Part shown: positions 16,839-24,450 of the stretch, one piece after another
Layout of the letters: every line of letters starts with the position of its first letter
Position numbering within the stretch: position 1 is the stretch's first letter
From: Actinomycetes bacterium
GTDB taxonomy: Bacteria; Actinomycetota; Actinomycetes; Prado026
Reading direction: 5' to 3'
DNA length: 24,580 bases
NCBI GenBank assembly: GCA_025455945.1
Contig: JALOLN010000008.1
Span: 1 to 24,580, forward strand
Made by a program: the position numbers and the translations under genes
The notes under the pieces: model-generated
Told to the model about the DNA's origin: nothing
Databases searched by the model: none
What the model saw: only the letters and a program-made list of their open reading frames with translations

Positions 16839-19800
16839 TCAGGCGGACCTGAGGCGCAGGAGCTGGACCGGGCCCGGTCCCTCCAGCCCGTTGAGCACGA
16901 GGAACTCGCTGCGGCCGTCGCTGTCGCCGTCCAGCGCCGTGACTGCGTCGCCGACGCCGCCCGCGGACGGCGCCGCCACCTTGGCGAAGGCCAGCCGGTC
17001 GTTGAGCAGCAGCATGTCGTCGGGGTTGGTCCCGACCGAGGCGTTGGCCACCACGCCGAAGACGTCGAGGTCCCCGTCGCCGTCCGCGTCGCCGAGCGCC
17101 ACCGACCGACCGCCACCACCCGAGGGCACCGCGGCGATGACGGTCGCCGGGCCGAGCCGACCCGCGTCGTTGAGCCGGTAGGAGAACCGGCTCCACTCGG
17201 CGGTGACCAGGTCGAAATCTCCGTCCCCGTCGAGGTCGCCGAAGATGGCGTCGCTGTACACGGTGGTGATCCCCAGGCCGGGCGCGACGTCGACGAAGCG
17301 CACACCGCCCTCGTTGTGCAGCAGCCGGGTCGCCGGGTTTCCGCAGACCAGCAGGTCGTCCCAGCCGTCGCGGTCGTAGTCCACGACCTCGGCGCACCGG
17401 GCCCCGCCGTAGCCACCCACACCCATCGTCCGGTCGTAGCGCAGCGCAGTGCCGTGGTCGTTGAGGAAGAGCTTGGCCTCCTCGTTGGGCAGCCCGTTGC
17501 CGGGGTCGTCGCACGGGTCGTCCGTGTCGTCCCGGGGCGGGGCGTTACCGACGAACAGGTCGGGGAAGCCGTCGCCGTTGGCGTCGAGGAAGGCCGCGTA
17601 GTGGCTGCGGCCGCACAGCTCGCCGACCCCCCACTGCGCGCCGACCTCGATGAACTGGCCGGGCGTGCGCTGCAGCCAGAGCTCGTTCTCACGGCCGTAC
17701 TTGACCGGGTTGTTGGAGCCGCGGCCCGCGGTGCAGTAGGCGTCCATCCGGCCGTCCCGGTCGACGTCCGCCCAGGCGCAGTCGTGCCGGTCGGGGATCC
17801 GGCCGGCCGCGTTGACCTTCGGCCACGCGGTCGGTGCGATCCTCGTGTAGGTGCCGTCCCCGTCGTTGCTGAACAGCTTGCCGCCCTGGTCGTGGTTGCC
17901 GATCCAGACGTCGCCGTCGCCGTCGCCGTCGGCGTCCACCGGCTCGGCCTCCCACGACTCGTTGCTCTCGGCCAGCCCGGCCGCGGCGGCGACGTCCACC
18001 AGCCCGGTCGGTGAACCAGCGGGCGGCACGAGCAGGATGCTCCAGGCCGTGGCCTGGCCGCTGGCCACCGAGGCGGTGGCGACCAGCCCCCCCGCCGGAC
18101 CGATGGCGACCGGGCCGCCGCTGTCGGCGCTGAGCGCGGTGACGTGCCCGGTCCCCGTCCCCACGGACTGTGCGCGCACCGCGGCACCCGGCGGGCCCGT
18201 CCAGCCGGTGCCGGACGCCGACTTGTCCGCCCACGACGACACCAGCCAGGCCCCCGGGACGCTGGCGGTGACTGTGGGGCTGCGGTGAGCGGCGGTGCTC
18301 GTCGGCTCCGCGCGCGTGGCGTACGCCAGCACGGGTGTGCCCGCGGTCCCGGAGTAGGCGAGCAGGTGCACCGCGAGGCTCACCGCCGTCCCTGCCCGTA
18401 CCGCGACCACGCGGCCGGCGTCGGAGGCGGTCGCGACCCGCCACCACACGACGGTCTGCAGGGTCCCGTCCGCGACCCGGCCCAGGCGGGTCCAGCCGGA
18501 CGGCGCACCGAGCGAGGTCCCCGCACGGCTCGCCGACGCCACGAGGAGCAGGGCGTCACCGGGCTGGACCGTCGACGGCGTCTGCACGGACAGCTGGGTG
18601 GTGCTCCCGACCGCCTGGGCGGCCGCGCGGAAGGCGACGGGCGCGGTGGCCGCGTCCTCCGTCGCCGTCATGGTCGGCTGCATGTGCATGGCCACCGTCG
18701 GCGTCCACGCCGCCGTGGCCGTACCGGACTCGGCCGTCCTGGGCGCGGCCGGGGCCAGCACGATGCTCCACGTCGTGGCCATGTCGCTGACCGCCGTCGA
18801 GGTGGCGACCAGCCCGCCCGCGGTGCCGGCGGGGACCGCGGCGCCGCTGTCACCGGCCAGGGCCGTGATCCGCCCGTTGCCGGTCCCCACCGACCGCTGC
18901 CGGACGACGACCGAGGCGGGCGCCGTCCAGCCGGTTCCCGAAGAGGACTTGTCCGCCCAGTACGACAGCAGCCAGGCGCCAGCCGACGGGACTGCCACTG
19001 TTGGCGTGCGATGCGCCGCCGTCCGACCCGACTCGGCCGCAGCCGCGTAGCCGGCGACCGGGATCGCCGCCGTCCCGGAGTAGGCGAGGATCTGCGCGTC
19101 CACCTTCGTCGTCGTCCCCGCGGTGACCGTCACGGCAGACCCGGCGTCCGTGGCTCCCGCCAGCCGCCACCACACCACGCTCTGCATCGTCTGGTCGGCC
19201 ACCCGGCCCAGCCGGGTCCAGCCCACGGGCGCGCCCAGCGTCGTCGAGGACCGGTTCGCCGACGCGACCAGCAGCAGCGCATCACCCGGCCGGGCCGCAG
19301 TGGGCACCCGTGGCACGACGCGCGTGGAGTTCGCCACGGCCCTGCTCGCCCCCCGGAAGCCGACCTCGGTCGCGGGCTCGGCCACGGTCAGCCGATAGCC
19401 CACCGAGTCGGTCGCACCGCCGTCGTCGACGACGGTCAGGGTCACGTCGTAGGCGCCCGCAGCCGAGTACCCGTGGCTGGCCGTCGCGCCGACGTCCGTG
19501 GTCCCGTCGCCGAAGTCCCACCGGTGCTCGACGATCGTGCCGTCCGGGTCTCGTGACCCGGTGCCGGAGAACGTGCAGGTCAGCCCCGTGCAGACCGGTT
19601 CCCCGATCCTGGCGACGGGCGGGTCGTTCACCTCCGGGTCGTCGATGAGCAGGCAGGCCCTGCCCACGCACGTGCGCGCCTGGGCCAGCCGCCCGCTCCA
19701 CGCGCTGGTATCCGGGTCGTTGGCCGTGCTGCCGTCCTTGAGCAGGTTCGTCAGCTGGAGCGGGTCCTGGGTCAGGTCGTAGTACTCCCGGTCGGTGATC

Positions 19801-21038
19801 GCCCCGCTGGTCGCGGAGTACCACTCCGTGTACTGCTCGGTGTCGGTCCGCAGGGCAGCCCATGGCGGCAGAGAGGCATCCAGGCTGCGGCCGTACTCCA
19901 GCAGGACCTCGGTCCGGCGGGCCGAGCCCAGCAGCGATGTGCCGTCCAGCGGGTAGGTGAGCGCGGGAGCCACGTCCGCCGCCTCGAGCAGCGTCGGCAG
20001 CAGGTCGACGTTGGACACCAGGCGGCGGTCCGTGGTGCCGGCTTCGACGTGGCCCGGCCAGCGCAGCATCAGGGGCACCGTGAACGACTCCGTGTACGGG
20101 AACCGCTTGGTGTCCAGCCGGTGCTCGCCCCACAGATACCCGTTGTCCGACGTGAAAACGGCCAGCGTCCGGCCGGTCTCGCCGAGTCGCTCCATCTCGT
20201 CGACGACCCGGCCGACGAGGTCGTTGACGGACATCAGCGTGCGCAGCTGCTGGGCCCGGCGCTGCTCCACCGACGACGGGCTGAGGGGTGAGCGCCAGCT
20301 CACCGTCGAGGGCTTGTCGGAGATGTCCGGCTCGTTGAAGCTCGCCGGGTAGTCCCACGACGGGACGGGGGCGCCCGCGTAGGTCGTGGACGGCGTCGTC
20401 GGGGAGTGCGGGGCCTGCGGCGCGAGGTACATCAGCCAGGGCCGGTCATCCTGCTGCTCGAAGTCCTGCAGGTACTCGACCACGTGGTCGCCGAGGACGT
20501 CGGTGTAGTACCCGGGTATCGGGTGCACGGTTCCGTCGTCGTTGTACGAGATGTCGACGTAGCCACCCGTGGTGAAGAGCCACCGGTTCCAGTACCGCGG
20601 GCTCCTGCTCAGCGGCACCGTGTTCATGTACTTGCCGGCCAGGGCGGTGAGGTAGCCGCTGGACTGGAGGTAGCCCTGCATCGTCGCCGCCTGGTCGAGC
20701 GCGGCCGTCTCCGCGTCCAGGCCGTTCCCGGTCACGCCGTGGTTGTGCGGGTACCGGCCGGTGAACAGGCTCGCCCGCGACGGTGAGCACAACGGCGTGG
20801 TGACGAAGCCCTGACTGAACGTTCGGCCGCCCTCCTCGAAGAAGGCGCGGACCTGCGGCATCACGCCCAGCGTGCCCGTCGCCCGCATGTCGTCGAGGTT
20901 GACCACCAGGATGTTCGGCTGGTCCGCGGGCTCCGCAGCGGCCGCCGGGGAGGGCCCGAGCAGGGGCGCCCCCATCGACACCAGGGCTCCCACGGACGCG
21001 GCGACGACGGCATGGCTGACCCGCCTGGAATGGCTCAT
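16839..21038 (-). CDS. Giant secreted sulfatase with PKD, tandem repeat and FG-GAP-like regions
   Basis: From the ATG at 21038 (GGGGGTGG just upstream) the protein has 1399 residues. A Sec signal peptide ends near residue 35 (PAAAA). The sulfatase (about 41-460) has metal-binding LDD (D49, D50) and the formylglycine motif C84-S-P-S-R, later ALAGKYMNT and SDNGYLWGEHR; the pattern is close to N-acetylglucosamine-6-sulfatases. A PKD domain (about 472-550, WDFGDGTT) follows, then two homologous roughly 205-residue repeats (about 558-762 and 800-1006), then an FG-GAP/VCBS and ASPIC-like propeller region (about 1013-1399) full of DxDxDG calcium loops such as DADGDGDGD and DLDGDGDFD. It is probably an extracellular enzyme that desulfates a glycan and binds it through the C-terminal modules. 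No sulfatase-maturing enzyme gene is in the window. Confidence 0.93.
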   Translation of the reverse strand: MSHSRRVSHAVVAASVGALVSMGAPLLGPSPAAAAEPADQPNILVVNLDDMRATGTLGVMPQVRAFFEEGGRTFSQGFVTTPLCSPSRASLFTGRYPHNHGVTGNGLDAETAALDQAATMQGYLQSSGYLTALAGKYMNTVPLSRSPRYWNRWLFTTGGYVDISYNDDGTVHPIPGYYTDVLGDHVVEYLQDFEQQDDRPWLMYLAPQAPHSPTTPSTTYAGAPVPSWDYPASFNEPDISDKPSTVSWRSPLSPSSVEQRRAQQLRTLMSVNDLVGRVVDEMERLGETGRTLAVFTSDNGYLWGEHRLDTKRFPYTESFTVPLMLRWPGHVEAGTTDRRLVSNVDLLPTLLEAADVAPALTYPLDGTSLLGSARRTEVLLEYGRSLDASLPPWAALRTDTEQYTEWYSATSGAITDREYYDLTQDPLQLTNLLKDGSTANDPDTSAWSGRLAQARTCVGRACLLIDDPEVNDPPVARIGEPVCTGLTCTFSGTGSRDPDGTIVEHRWDFGDGTTDVGATASHGYSAAGAYDVTLTVVDDGGATDSVGYRLTVAEPATEVGFRGASRAVANSTRVVPRVPTAARPGDALLLVASANRSSTTLGAPVGWTRLGRVADQTMQSVVWWRLAGATDAGSAVTVTAGTTTKVDAQILAYSGTAAIPVAGYAAAAESGRTAAHRTPTVAVPSAGAWLLSYWADKSSSGTGWTAPASVVVRQRSVGTGNGRITALAGDSGAAVPAGTAGGLVATSTAVSDMATTWSIVLAPAAPRTAESGTATAAWTPTVAMHMQPTMTATEDAATAPVAFRAAAQAVGSTTQLSVQTPSTVQPGDALLLVASASRAGTSLGAPSGWTRLGRVADGTLQTVVWWRVATASDAGRVVAVRAGTAVSLAVHLLAYSGTAGTPVLAYATRAEPTSTAAHRSPTVTASVPGAWLVSSWADKSASGTGWTGPPGAAVRAQSVGTGTGHVTALSADSGGPVAIGPAGGLVATASVASGQATAWSILLVPPAGSPTGLVDVAAAAGLAESNESWEAEPVDADGDGDGDVWIGNHDQGGKLFSNDGDGTYTRIAPTAWPKVNAAGRIPDRHDCAWADVDRDGRMDAYCTAGRGSNNPVKYGRENELWLQRTPGQFIEVGAQWGVGELCGRSHYAAFLDANGDGFPDLFVGNAPPRDDTDDPCDDPGNGLPNEEAKLFLNDHGTALRYDRTMGVGGYGGARCAEVVDYDRDGWDDLLVCGNPATRLLHNEGGVRFVDVAPGLGITTVYSDAIFGDLDGDGDFDLVTAEWSRFSYRLNDAGRLGPATVIAAVPSGGGGRSVALGDADGDGDLDVFGVVANASVGTNPDDMLLLNDRLAFAKVAAPSAGGVGDAVTALDGDSDGRSEFLVLNGLEGPGPVQLLRLRSA
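18018..18640 (-). repeat. Second copy of the internal sulfatase repeat
   Basis: Encodes about residues 800-1006. Shared with the first copy are PGDALLLVAS, GWTRLGRVAD, VVWWR, LAYSGTA, TAAHR, SWADKS-SGTGWT and a closing AWSILL. DNA is similar enough that the two lie at a fixed offset of about 725-735 bases. The domain is beta-rich with no name I can assign. Confidence 0.85.
18755..19367 (-). repeat. First copy of the internal sulfatase repeat
   Basis: Encodes about residues 558-762, directly after the PKD domain. It is joined to the second copy by a 35-residue linker rich in Ala, Thr and Met. It carries GAPVGWTRLGRVADQ and WADKSSSGTGWT, matching copy two, and ends TTWSIVLAPAAP. Confidence 0.85.
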
Positions 21039-21147
21039 CTCCCACCCCCGGAAGAACTCGGCACAACGCATGGACTGACAGCAGTCGCGCGGTCGAGGCC
21101 CCGAGGCCACCCACCCCTCAACAGCAGGTGACTTCACCCAATCGGCG

Positions 21148-21171
21148 GGCCCCTTTGTCCGGACAGGGGCC
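21148..21171. promoter_or_regulatory. 24-bp loopless inverted repeat between the sulfatase and hemerythrin genes
   Basis: GGCCCC-TT-TGTCC meets GGACA-GGGGCC, giving a perfect ten-base palindrome TGTCCGGACA extended by six pairs after a two-base bulge. With no loop it is more like a dimeric regulator site than a terminator. It lies in the 226-bp divergent region, about 110 bp from the sulfatase ATG and 94 bp from the hemerythrin ATG. Confidence 0.45.
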
Positions 21172-21264
21172 AACGTCCCGGTCCTGCCCGCGACGGGGGT
21201 CTCGACGGCGCCGTCCCGGGTGCCGCATGATCGACCCTCACCACGTCCGGAGAGAGGGGCGGCC

Positions 21265-21951
21265 ATGACCAACTCCCCCACCGACGAGCGTCCCGACACC
21301 CGGGACATGAGGGTGGTCCACGACGTCTTCCGGCGCGAGTACGCACTGCTGCCCGCCCTGGTCCGGGGGGTGGCGGACGGCGACGCCGCGCGGGCAGCGA
21401 CCGTCGCCGCCCACCACCGGCTGCTCTCGGAGCTGCTGCACATCCATCACACCGGCGAGGACGAGCTGCTGTGGCCCGTCCTCCTCCAGCAGGCTCCGGA
21501 GTCAGCCGCCCTGGTGGGGCGCATGCAGGGGCAGCACGACCGGCTGGTCGGCCTGCTGGGCCAGCTGGCCGACGCAGTGCCTGGGTGGGCGTCGGCGCCG
21601 GACGCCGCCGGGGGCGAGTCGGTGGCCACCGTCCTCGACGAGCTGCGGGCGGCGCTCGAGGAGCACCTCACCGAGGAGGAGTCGGAGGTGCTCCCCCTGT
21701 GCGAGGAGAAGATGACGTCCGCCCAGTGGGTCGCCATCGGGGAGCACGGGCGGTCGCACGTCCCGCCGGACCGCGTCTTCCTGGTGTTCGGCATGATGCT
21801 GGAGGACGCACCGCCCGCCGCCGCCACGATGATGCTCGCGGGCCTGCCGCCCGAGGTCCAGGAGGCCTGGGCGGCGATGGGGCAGGACGCCTACGCGGAC
21901 TACGTCCGGCGGGTCCGCGGTGACCGCTTCGGCGGGGATTCCGCGAAGTAG
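21265..21951 (+). CDS. Hemerythrin HHE cation-binding domain protein
   Basis: A 228-residue soluble protein with the HHE four-helix bundle. Likely di-iron ligands are H19 (VVHDVFRREY), H61/H62 and E65-E67 in HIHHTGEDELLWP, H91 in QHDRL, and H134 with E138 in EEHLTEEESEVLP. Such proteins bind oxygen, nitric oxide or iron and are common in actinobacteria, but the ligand is not predictable. The ATG at 21265 is chosen because GAGAGG lies about eight bases upstream; earlier in-frame codons lack a site. A C-terminal helical extension (about 165-228) resembles that in other actinobacterial HHE proteins. The last 52 bases overlap the convergent neighbour. Confidence 0.93.
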   Translation: MTNSPTDERPDTRDMRVVHDVFRREYALLPALVRGVADGDAARAATVAAHHRLLSELLHIHHTGEDELLWPVLLQQAPESAALVGRMQGQHDRLVGLLGQLADAVPGWASAPDAAGGESVATVLDELRAALEEHLTEEESEVLPLCEEKMTSAQWVAIGEHGRSHVPPDRVFLVFGMMLEDAPPAAATMMLAGLPPEVQEAWAAMGQDAYADYVRRVRGDRFGGDSAK

Positions 21952-22931
21952 CCGGAGTAGAAGGCGTCCAGACGGGCCCGGATGCGGGCCTCGAGGTAGC
22001 CCGTCTCCAGGGCGGTGTCGATCACCGACGCGGCGACCAGGGACAGCTCCTCGGCCGCCCAGTCCCGGGTGAGTCCGGCCTCCTCGATCAGCTCCGCTAC
22101 CGGCCGGTCGCCGTTGGTGGTGAAGAAGTCGGTGACGACCTGGTCCACGAGCTGACCCACGACGGGCGACGATCGGACCGCCGACACGGCGTCCCAGGCT
22201 GCGGCCACGAGTTCCGTGACGGACCCCTCCCCGACGAGGTCGACGGCCTCGCCCACGGAGCGGCCGGCGTTGGCCTCCCAGATCTCGGCGGCCACGGTCC
22301 GAAGCAGGTCGTCGTCCAAGGTTGCGTCCAAGAACCGGCGGCTCTCCTTGATGGTCTCGTGGACGTTGAGGTTGATGAAGGCCACGAGCTGCCGGTCGAT
22401 GCCGCGCTCGAGGTTCGGAGCAGCCGAGTTGAGTGCCTGCTGACCGAAGCGCATCAACGACGATGCTCCGGGCACCCTGCGGGCCACGACGTTCTGGGTC
22501 AGCAGGTAGTTCTTGATGCCGAAGTAGAGGACGTGCGAGACGAGACGCGAGTAGGCGGAGTTGGTGGTCAGCTGGGTCGTGAACTCCTCCCGGAGCGCGC
22601 GCATCCCGATGAACGTCTCGGCCGCCTGGTCGTAGGCATCCCGGGTCAGGACCTCGCCCAGAGTCGCCTGTTCCGCGGACAGGGTCCGATGGGCCGCACC
22701 GACGACGTCCTCCACGCCGCGGAGCAGGTCGTCGGTGAGCGGCGCGCAGAGAACGCGCCGGGCCCAGCGCCGGACCTCCTCGGGATCGACCAGATCGGTC
22801 AGGCGCAGGGACTCCAGCCATCCGAACAGCGCCGCGACCTCCTCCTCGAGCATCACCTGACGCGCCTCACCACGCCACCGATCCAGCTCGAACCGGACGT
22901 GCGCCTCGAGGATGGTCTCCCTGTCGGTCAC
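21900..22931 (-). CDS. Hypothetical helical protein, 343 residues
   Basis: I do not recognise the family. The start is the GTG at 22931, with GGGAG seven bases before it; upstream frame extension is discarded because it crosses the HNH gene. The protein opens VTDRETILEAHVRFELDRWRG and is almost wholly alpha-helical with regular amphipathic segments, no transmembrane segment and no catalytic signature that I can see. A stretch near the middle, SRLVSHVLYFGIKNYLLTQN, is the most hydrophobic and could be a core helix or membrane-touching. The C-terminus is basic (PPKRSPRTRRT). It overlaps the hemerythrin gene by 52 bp tail-to-tail, so the two are likely to affect each other's transcript ends. Confidence 0.85.
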   Translation of the reverse strand: MTDRETILEAHVRFELDRWRGEARQVMLEEEVAALFGWLESLRLTDLVDPEEVRRWARRVLCAPLTDDLLRGVEDVVGAAHRTLSAEQATLGEVLTRDAYDQAAETFIGMRALREEFTTQLTTNSAYSRLVSHVLYFGIKNYLLTQNVVARRVPGASSLMRFGQQALNSAAPNLERGIDRQLVAFINLNVHETIKESRRFLDATLDDDLLRTVAAEIWEANAGRSVGEAVDLVGEGSVTELVAAAWDAVSAVRSSPVVGQLVDQVVTDFFTTNGDRPVAELIEEAGLTRDWAAEELSLVAASVIDTALETGYLEARIRARLDAFYSGYFAESPPKRSPRTRRT

Positions 22932-23104
22932 GCATCGACTCCCACCGTCGAGCCGGTCACCGCACGCGTGGTCACCGCGTGCGAGCGGGCCGGCCACCTC
23001 CACCTTCGCGTCCAGGTGCAACTGCACCACACCCGCGGCCGCCCCCGATACTGATCCAGGGACGCCGGCTCGTCCCACAGCACGGGCGCGCTTCCTTGGA
23101 TCAC

Positions 23105-23110
23105 TACCCT
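23105..23110 (+). promoter_or_regulatory. Candidate -10 for a leaderless HNH transcript
   Basis: TACCCT fits TAnnnT and sits seven bases before the GTG at 23118, the spacing expected when transcription begins at the start codon itself. This supports GTG 23118 over the internal ATG at 23172. No clear -35 is visible. Confidence 0.4.
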
Positions 23111-23117
23111 GGGCGCC

Positions 23118-23471
23118 GTGGCGGTCAACCGGGGTCGCCGGGCGCGGGACGCCCGCAGGCGAAGGCGCCGGATGGCGCGAGCCGAGCACGACCTCAGCGA
23201 GGCCCAGTGGACCGCACTCAAGGCGGCGTGGGGCGGCTGCGCCTACTGCGGGGTCAGCGGCCAGCCGCTGCAGCGGGACTGCGTGCTCGCGCTGTCCCGA
23301 GGCGGGCGCTACACCCTCGACAACGTCGTACCCGCCTGCGGCCCGTGCAACGCCAGCAAGTGCAACGGCGAGGTCACCGACTGGCTTCGGCGCAAGCGGC
23401 TCGACGAACGCGACTTCCTGATGCGGCACCTCGAGATCAGCGCTGCGCTGGCGCGGACCTGCTCGTCCTAG
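23118..23471 (+). CDS. HNH-type nuclease domain protein, His-to-Cys variant
   Basis: A 117-residue small protein. A strongly basic N-terminus (residues 5-19) leads to a zinc-ribbon HNH fold: CxxC at C41/C44 and C74/C77, N69 in LDNVVPAC and N78 in CNASK. In standard HNH enzymes the strand after the first CxxC reads DHVxPLS, with the His being the catalytic base; here it reads RDCVLALS, so position 55 is cysteine. I believe related actinobacterial proteins also show DC at this place, so it may be a subfamily trait. The rest (EVTDWLRRKRLDERDFLMRH) is a conserved helical tail. Whether it cuts DNA is uncertain. It diverges from the 343-residue gene and shares a CTAG with the thioesterase gene at their ends. 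Confidence 0.88.
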   Translation: MAVNRGRRARDARRRRRRMARAEHDLSEAQWTALKAAWGGCAYCGVSGQPLQRDCVLALSRGGRYTLDNVVPACGPCNASKCNGEVTDWLRRKRLDERDFLMRHLEISAALARTCSS

Positions 23472-23974
23472 CGCGGGGTCCAGCGCTTCCAGTGAGCAGT
23501 CGCGGCGGCCCGAACCTTGCCGTCCCACATCAGCTCGACCTCGACCGTCATCGCAGCATCGTCCGCCGAGGCGACCACGGCCCGCAGCTCGCTGGCCTCG
23601 TGCAGCGGACTGGGCCGTAGATACCGCACGTCCAGGCCGGCCGTCACGTAGGCGAGAGAGGCGCCGGCCAGCGGAGTCCAGCCACGTCGCTCGGCCTCGA
23701 GCATGACCGCGGCCGCGCTGTGGCAGTCCAGCACCGTGGAGATGATCCCGCCGTTGAGGAAGCCGAAGCCGTTGTCGTGCTCAGGCCACGGCTGGAACCG
23801 TGCCACGACGGCTCCGTCGCTGGGGTAGCTGCGCAGCCGGAGTCCCTTCGGGTTGGCGTGGCCGCACCCGAAGCACTGCAGGGCCGGGTAGAGCCGTTCC
23901 TGGATGCTGAGGCCCGGCCCGAGCCCCTCAGAGACCGTCACCCAGTTCCCTCCCGTCCCGCGGCTCTCCGTCAT
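23468..23974 (-). CDS. PaaI-like hotdog thioesterase
   Basis: A 168-residue hotdog-fold protein of the PaaI/acyl-CoA thioesterase group. The characteristic segment is FLNGGIISTVLDCHSAAAV (72-90): the GG turn (G75, G76) and D83, with N74 where PaaI enzymes often have His. An N-terminal CFGCG (C34, C37) element followed by NPKGL is common in a subset of these proteins. It would hydrolyse an acyl-CoA, substrate unknown. The ATG overlaps the GNAT stop as ATGA, and its own stop shares CTAG with the convergent HNH gene. No ribosome site is visible, in keeping with coupled translation. Confidence 0.9.
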   Translation of the reverse strand: MTESRGTGGNWVTVSEGLGPGLSIQERLYPALQCFGCGHANPKGLRLRSYPSDGAVVARFQPWPEHDNGFGFLNGGIISTVLDCHSAAAVMLEAERRGWTPLAGASLAYVTAGLDVRYLRPSPLHEASELRAVVASADDAAMTVEVELMWDGKVRAAATAHWKRWTPR

Positions 23975-24450
23975 CGAAGAGCGCGTCTCGCCACGACTTC
24001 GTCATCCTCCGTCTCCCCGGTCTCGACGAACCCCGCGCTGAGGTAGAGCGCCCGCGCGCTGGTGTTGCCCGGTTGGTACGACAGGGCCACCGAGCGGTGT
24101 CGGGCCGCGGTCGCCTGCGCGACCAGTGCCTCGACTGCGGCCCTCCCGTATCCCTGGCCCTGTTCCTCTGCGGCGATCATGAGTCCGCCGATCCAGAAGC
24201 TCTCGTCGGTGGGGTCCACACCCTTCATCACGAATCCGACCACCCGGTCGAAGGCCACGACGGCGAGCGGCTCCCACGGGGAGCCCGGCCGTTCGCACAG
24301 GGCCAGGTAGTGCGGGACCGGAGCCACGAACTGCCACTGAGCCTCCCGGACCCGCAGGTCCGTGCACACCTCGCGCGTTTCGGGTCCCAGCGGGACGAGT
24401 TCGACACTGGCACCTCCCGGCGCCGTCAGCCGTTCCCCGCCTGTCACCAC
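23971..24450 (-). CDS. GNAT family N-acetyltransferase
   Basis: A 159-residue single-domain acetyltransferase. Motif A, binding acetyl-CoA pyrophosphate, is EEQGQGYGRAAVEAL (Q97-G98-Q99-G100-Y101-G102), preceded by strand FWIGGLMIAA; motif B is NTSARALYLSAGFVETGE near the C-terminus. The arrangement VVGFVMKGVDP before motif A resembles BltD/PaiA-like polyamine acetyltransferases, but this is a weak hint. The GTG at 24450 is the only reasonable in-frame start; another GTG follows directly. Translationally coupled to the thioesterase gene by a four-base overlap. Confidence 0.88.
   Translation of the reverse strand: MVTGGERLTAPGGASVELVPLGPETREVCTDLRVREAQWQFVAPVPHYLALCERPGSPWEPLAVVAFDRVVGFVMKGVDPTDESFWIGGLMIAAEEQGQGYGRAAVEALVAQATAARHRSVALSYQPGNTSARALYLSAGFVETGETEDDEVVARRALR

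Noticed and set aside
17911..17936. Repeating GTCGCC units resembling a microsatellite
   Set aside because: These encode the Asp-Gly-Asp-Gly calcium loop of the propeller region, so the repetition is explained by protein sequence.
22932..23528. Extension of the 343-residue gene to a 542-residue frame
   Set aside because: It would run through the whole HNH gene in antisense, and a clear GGGAG site marks the GTG at 22931.
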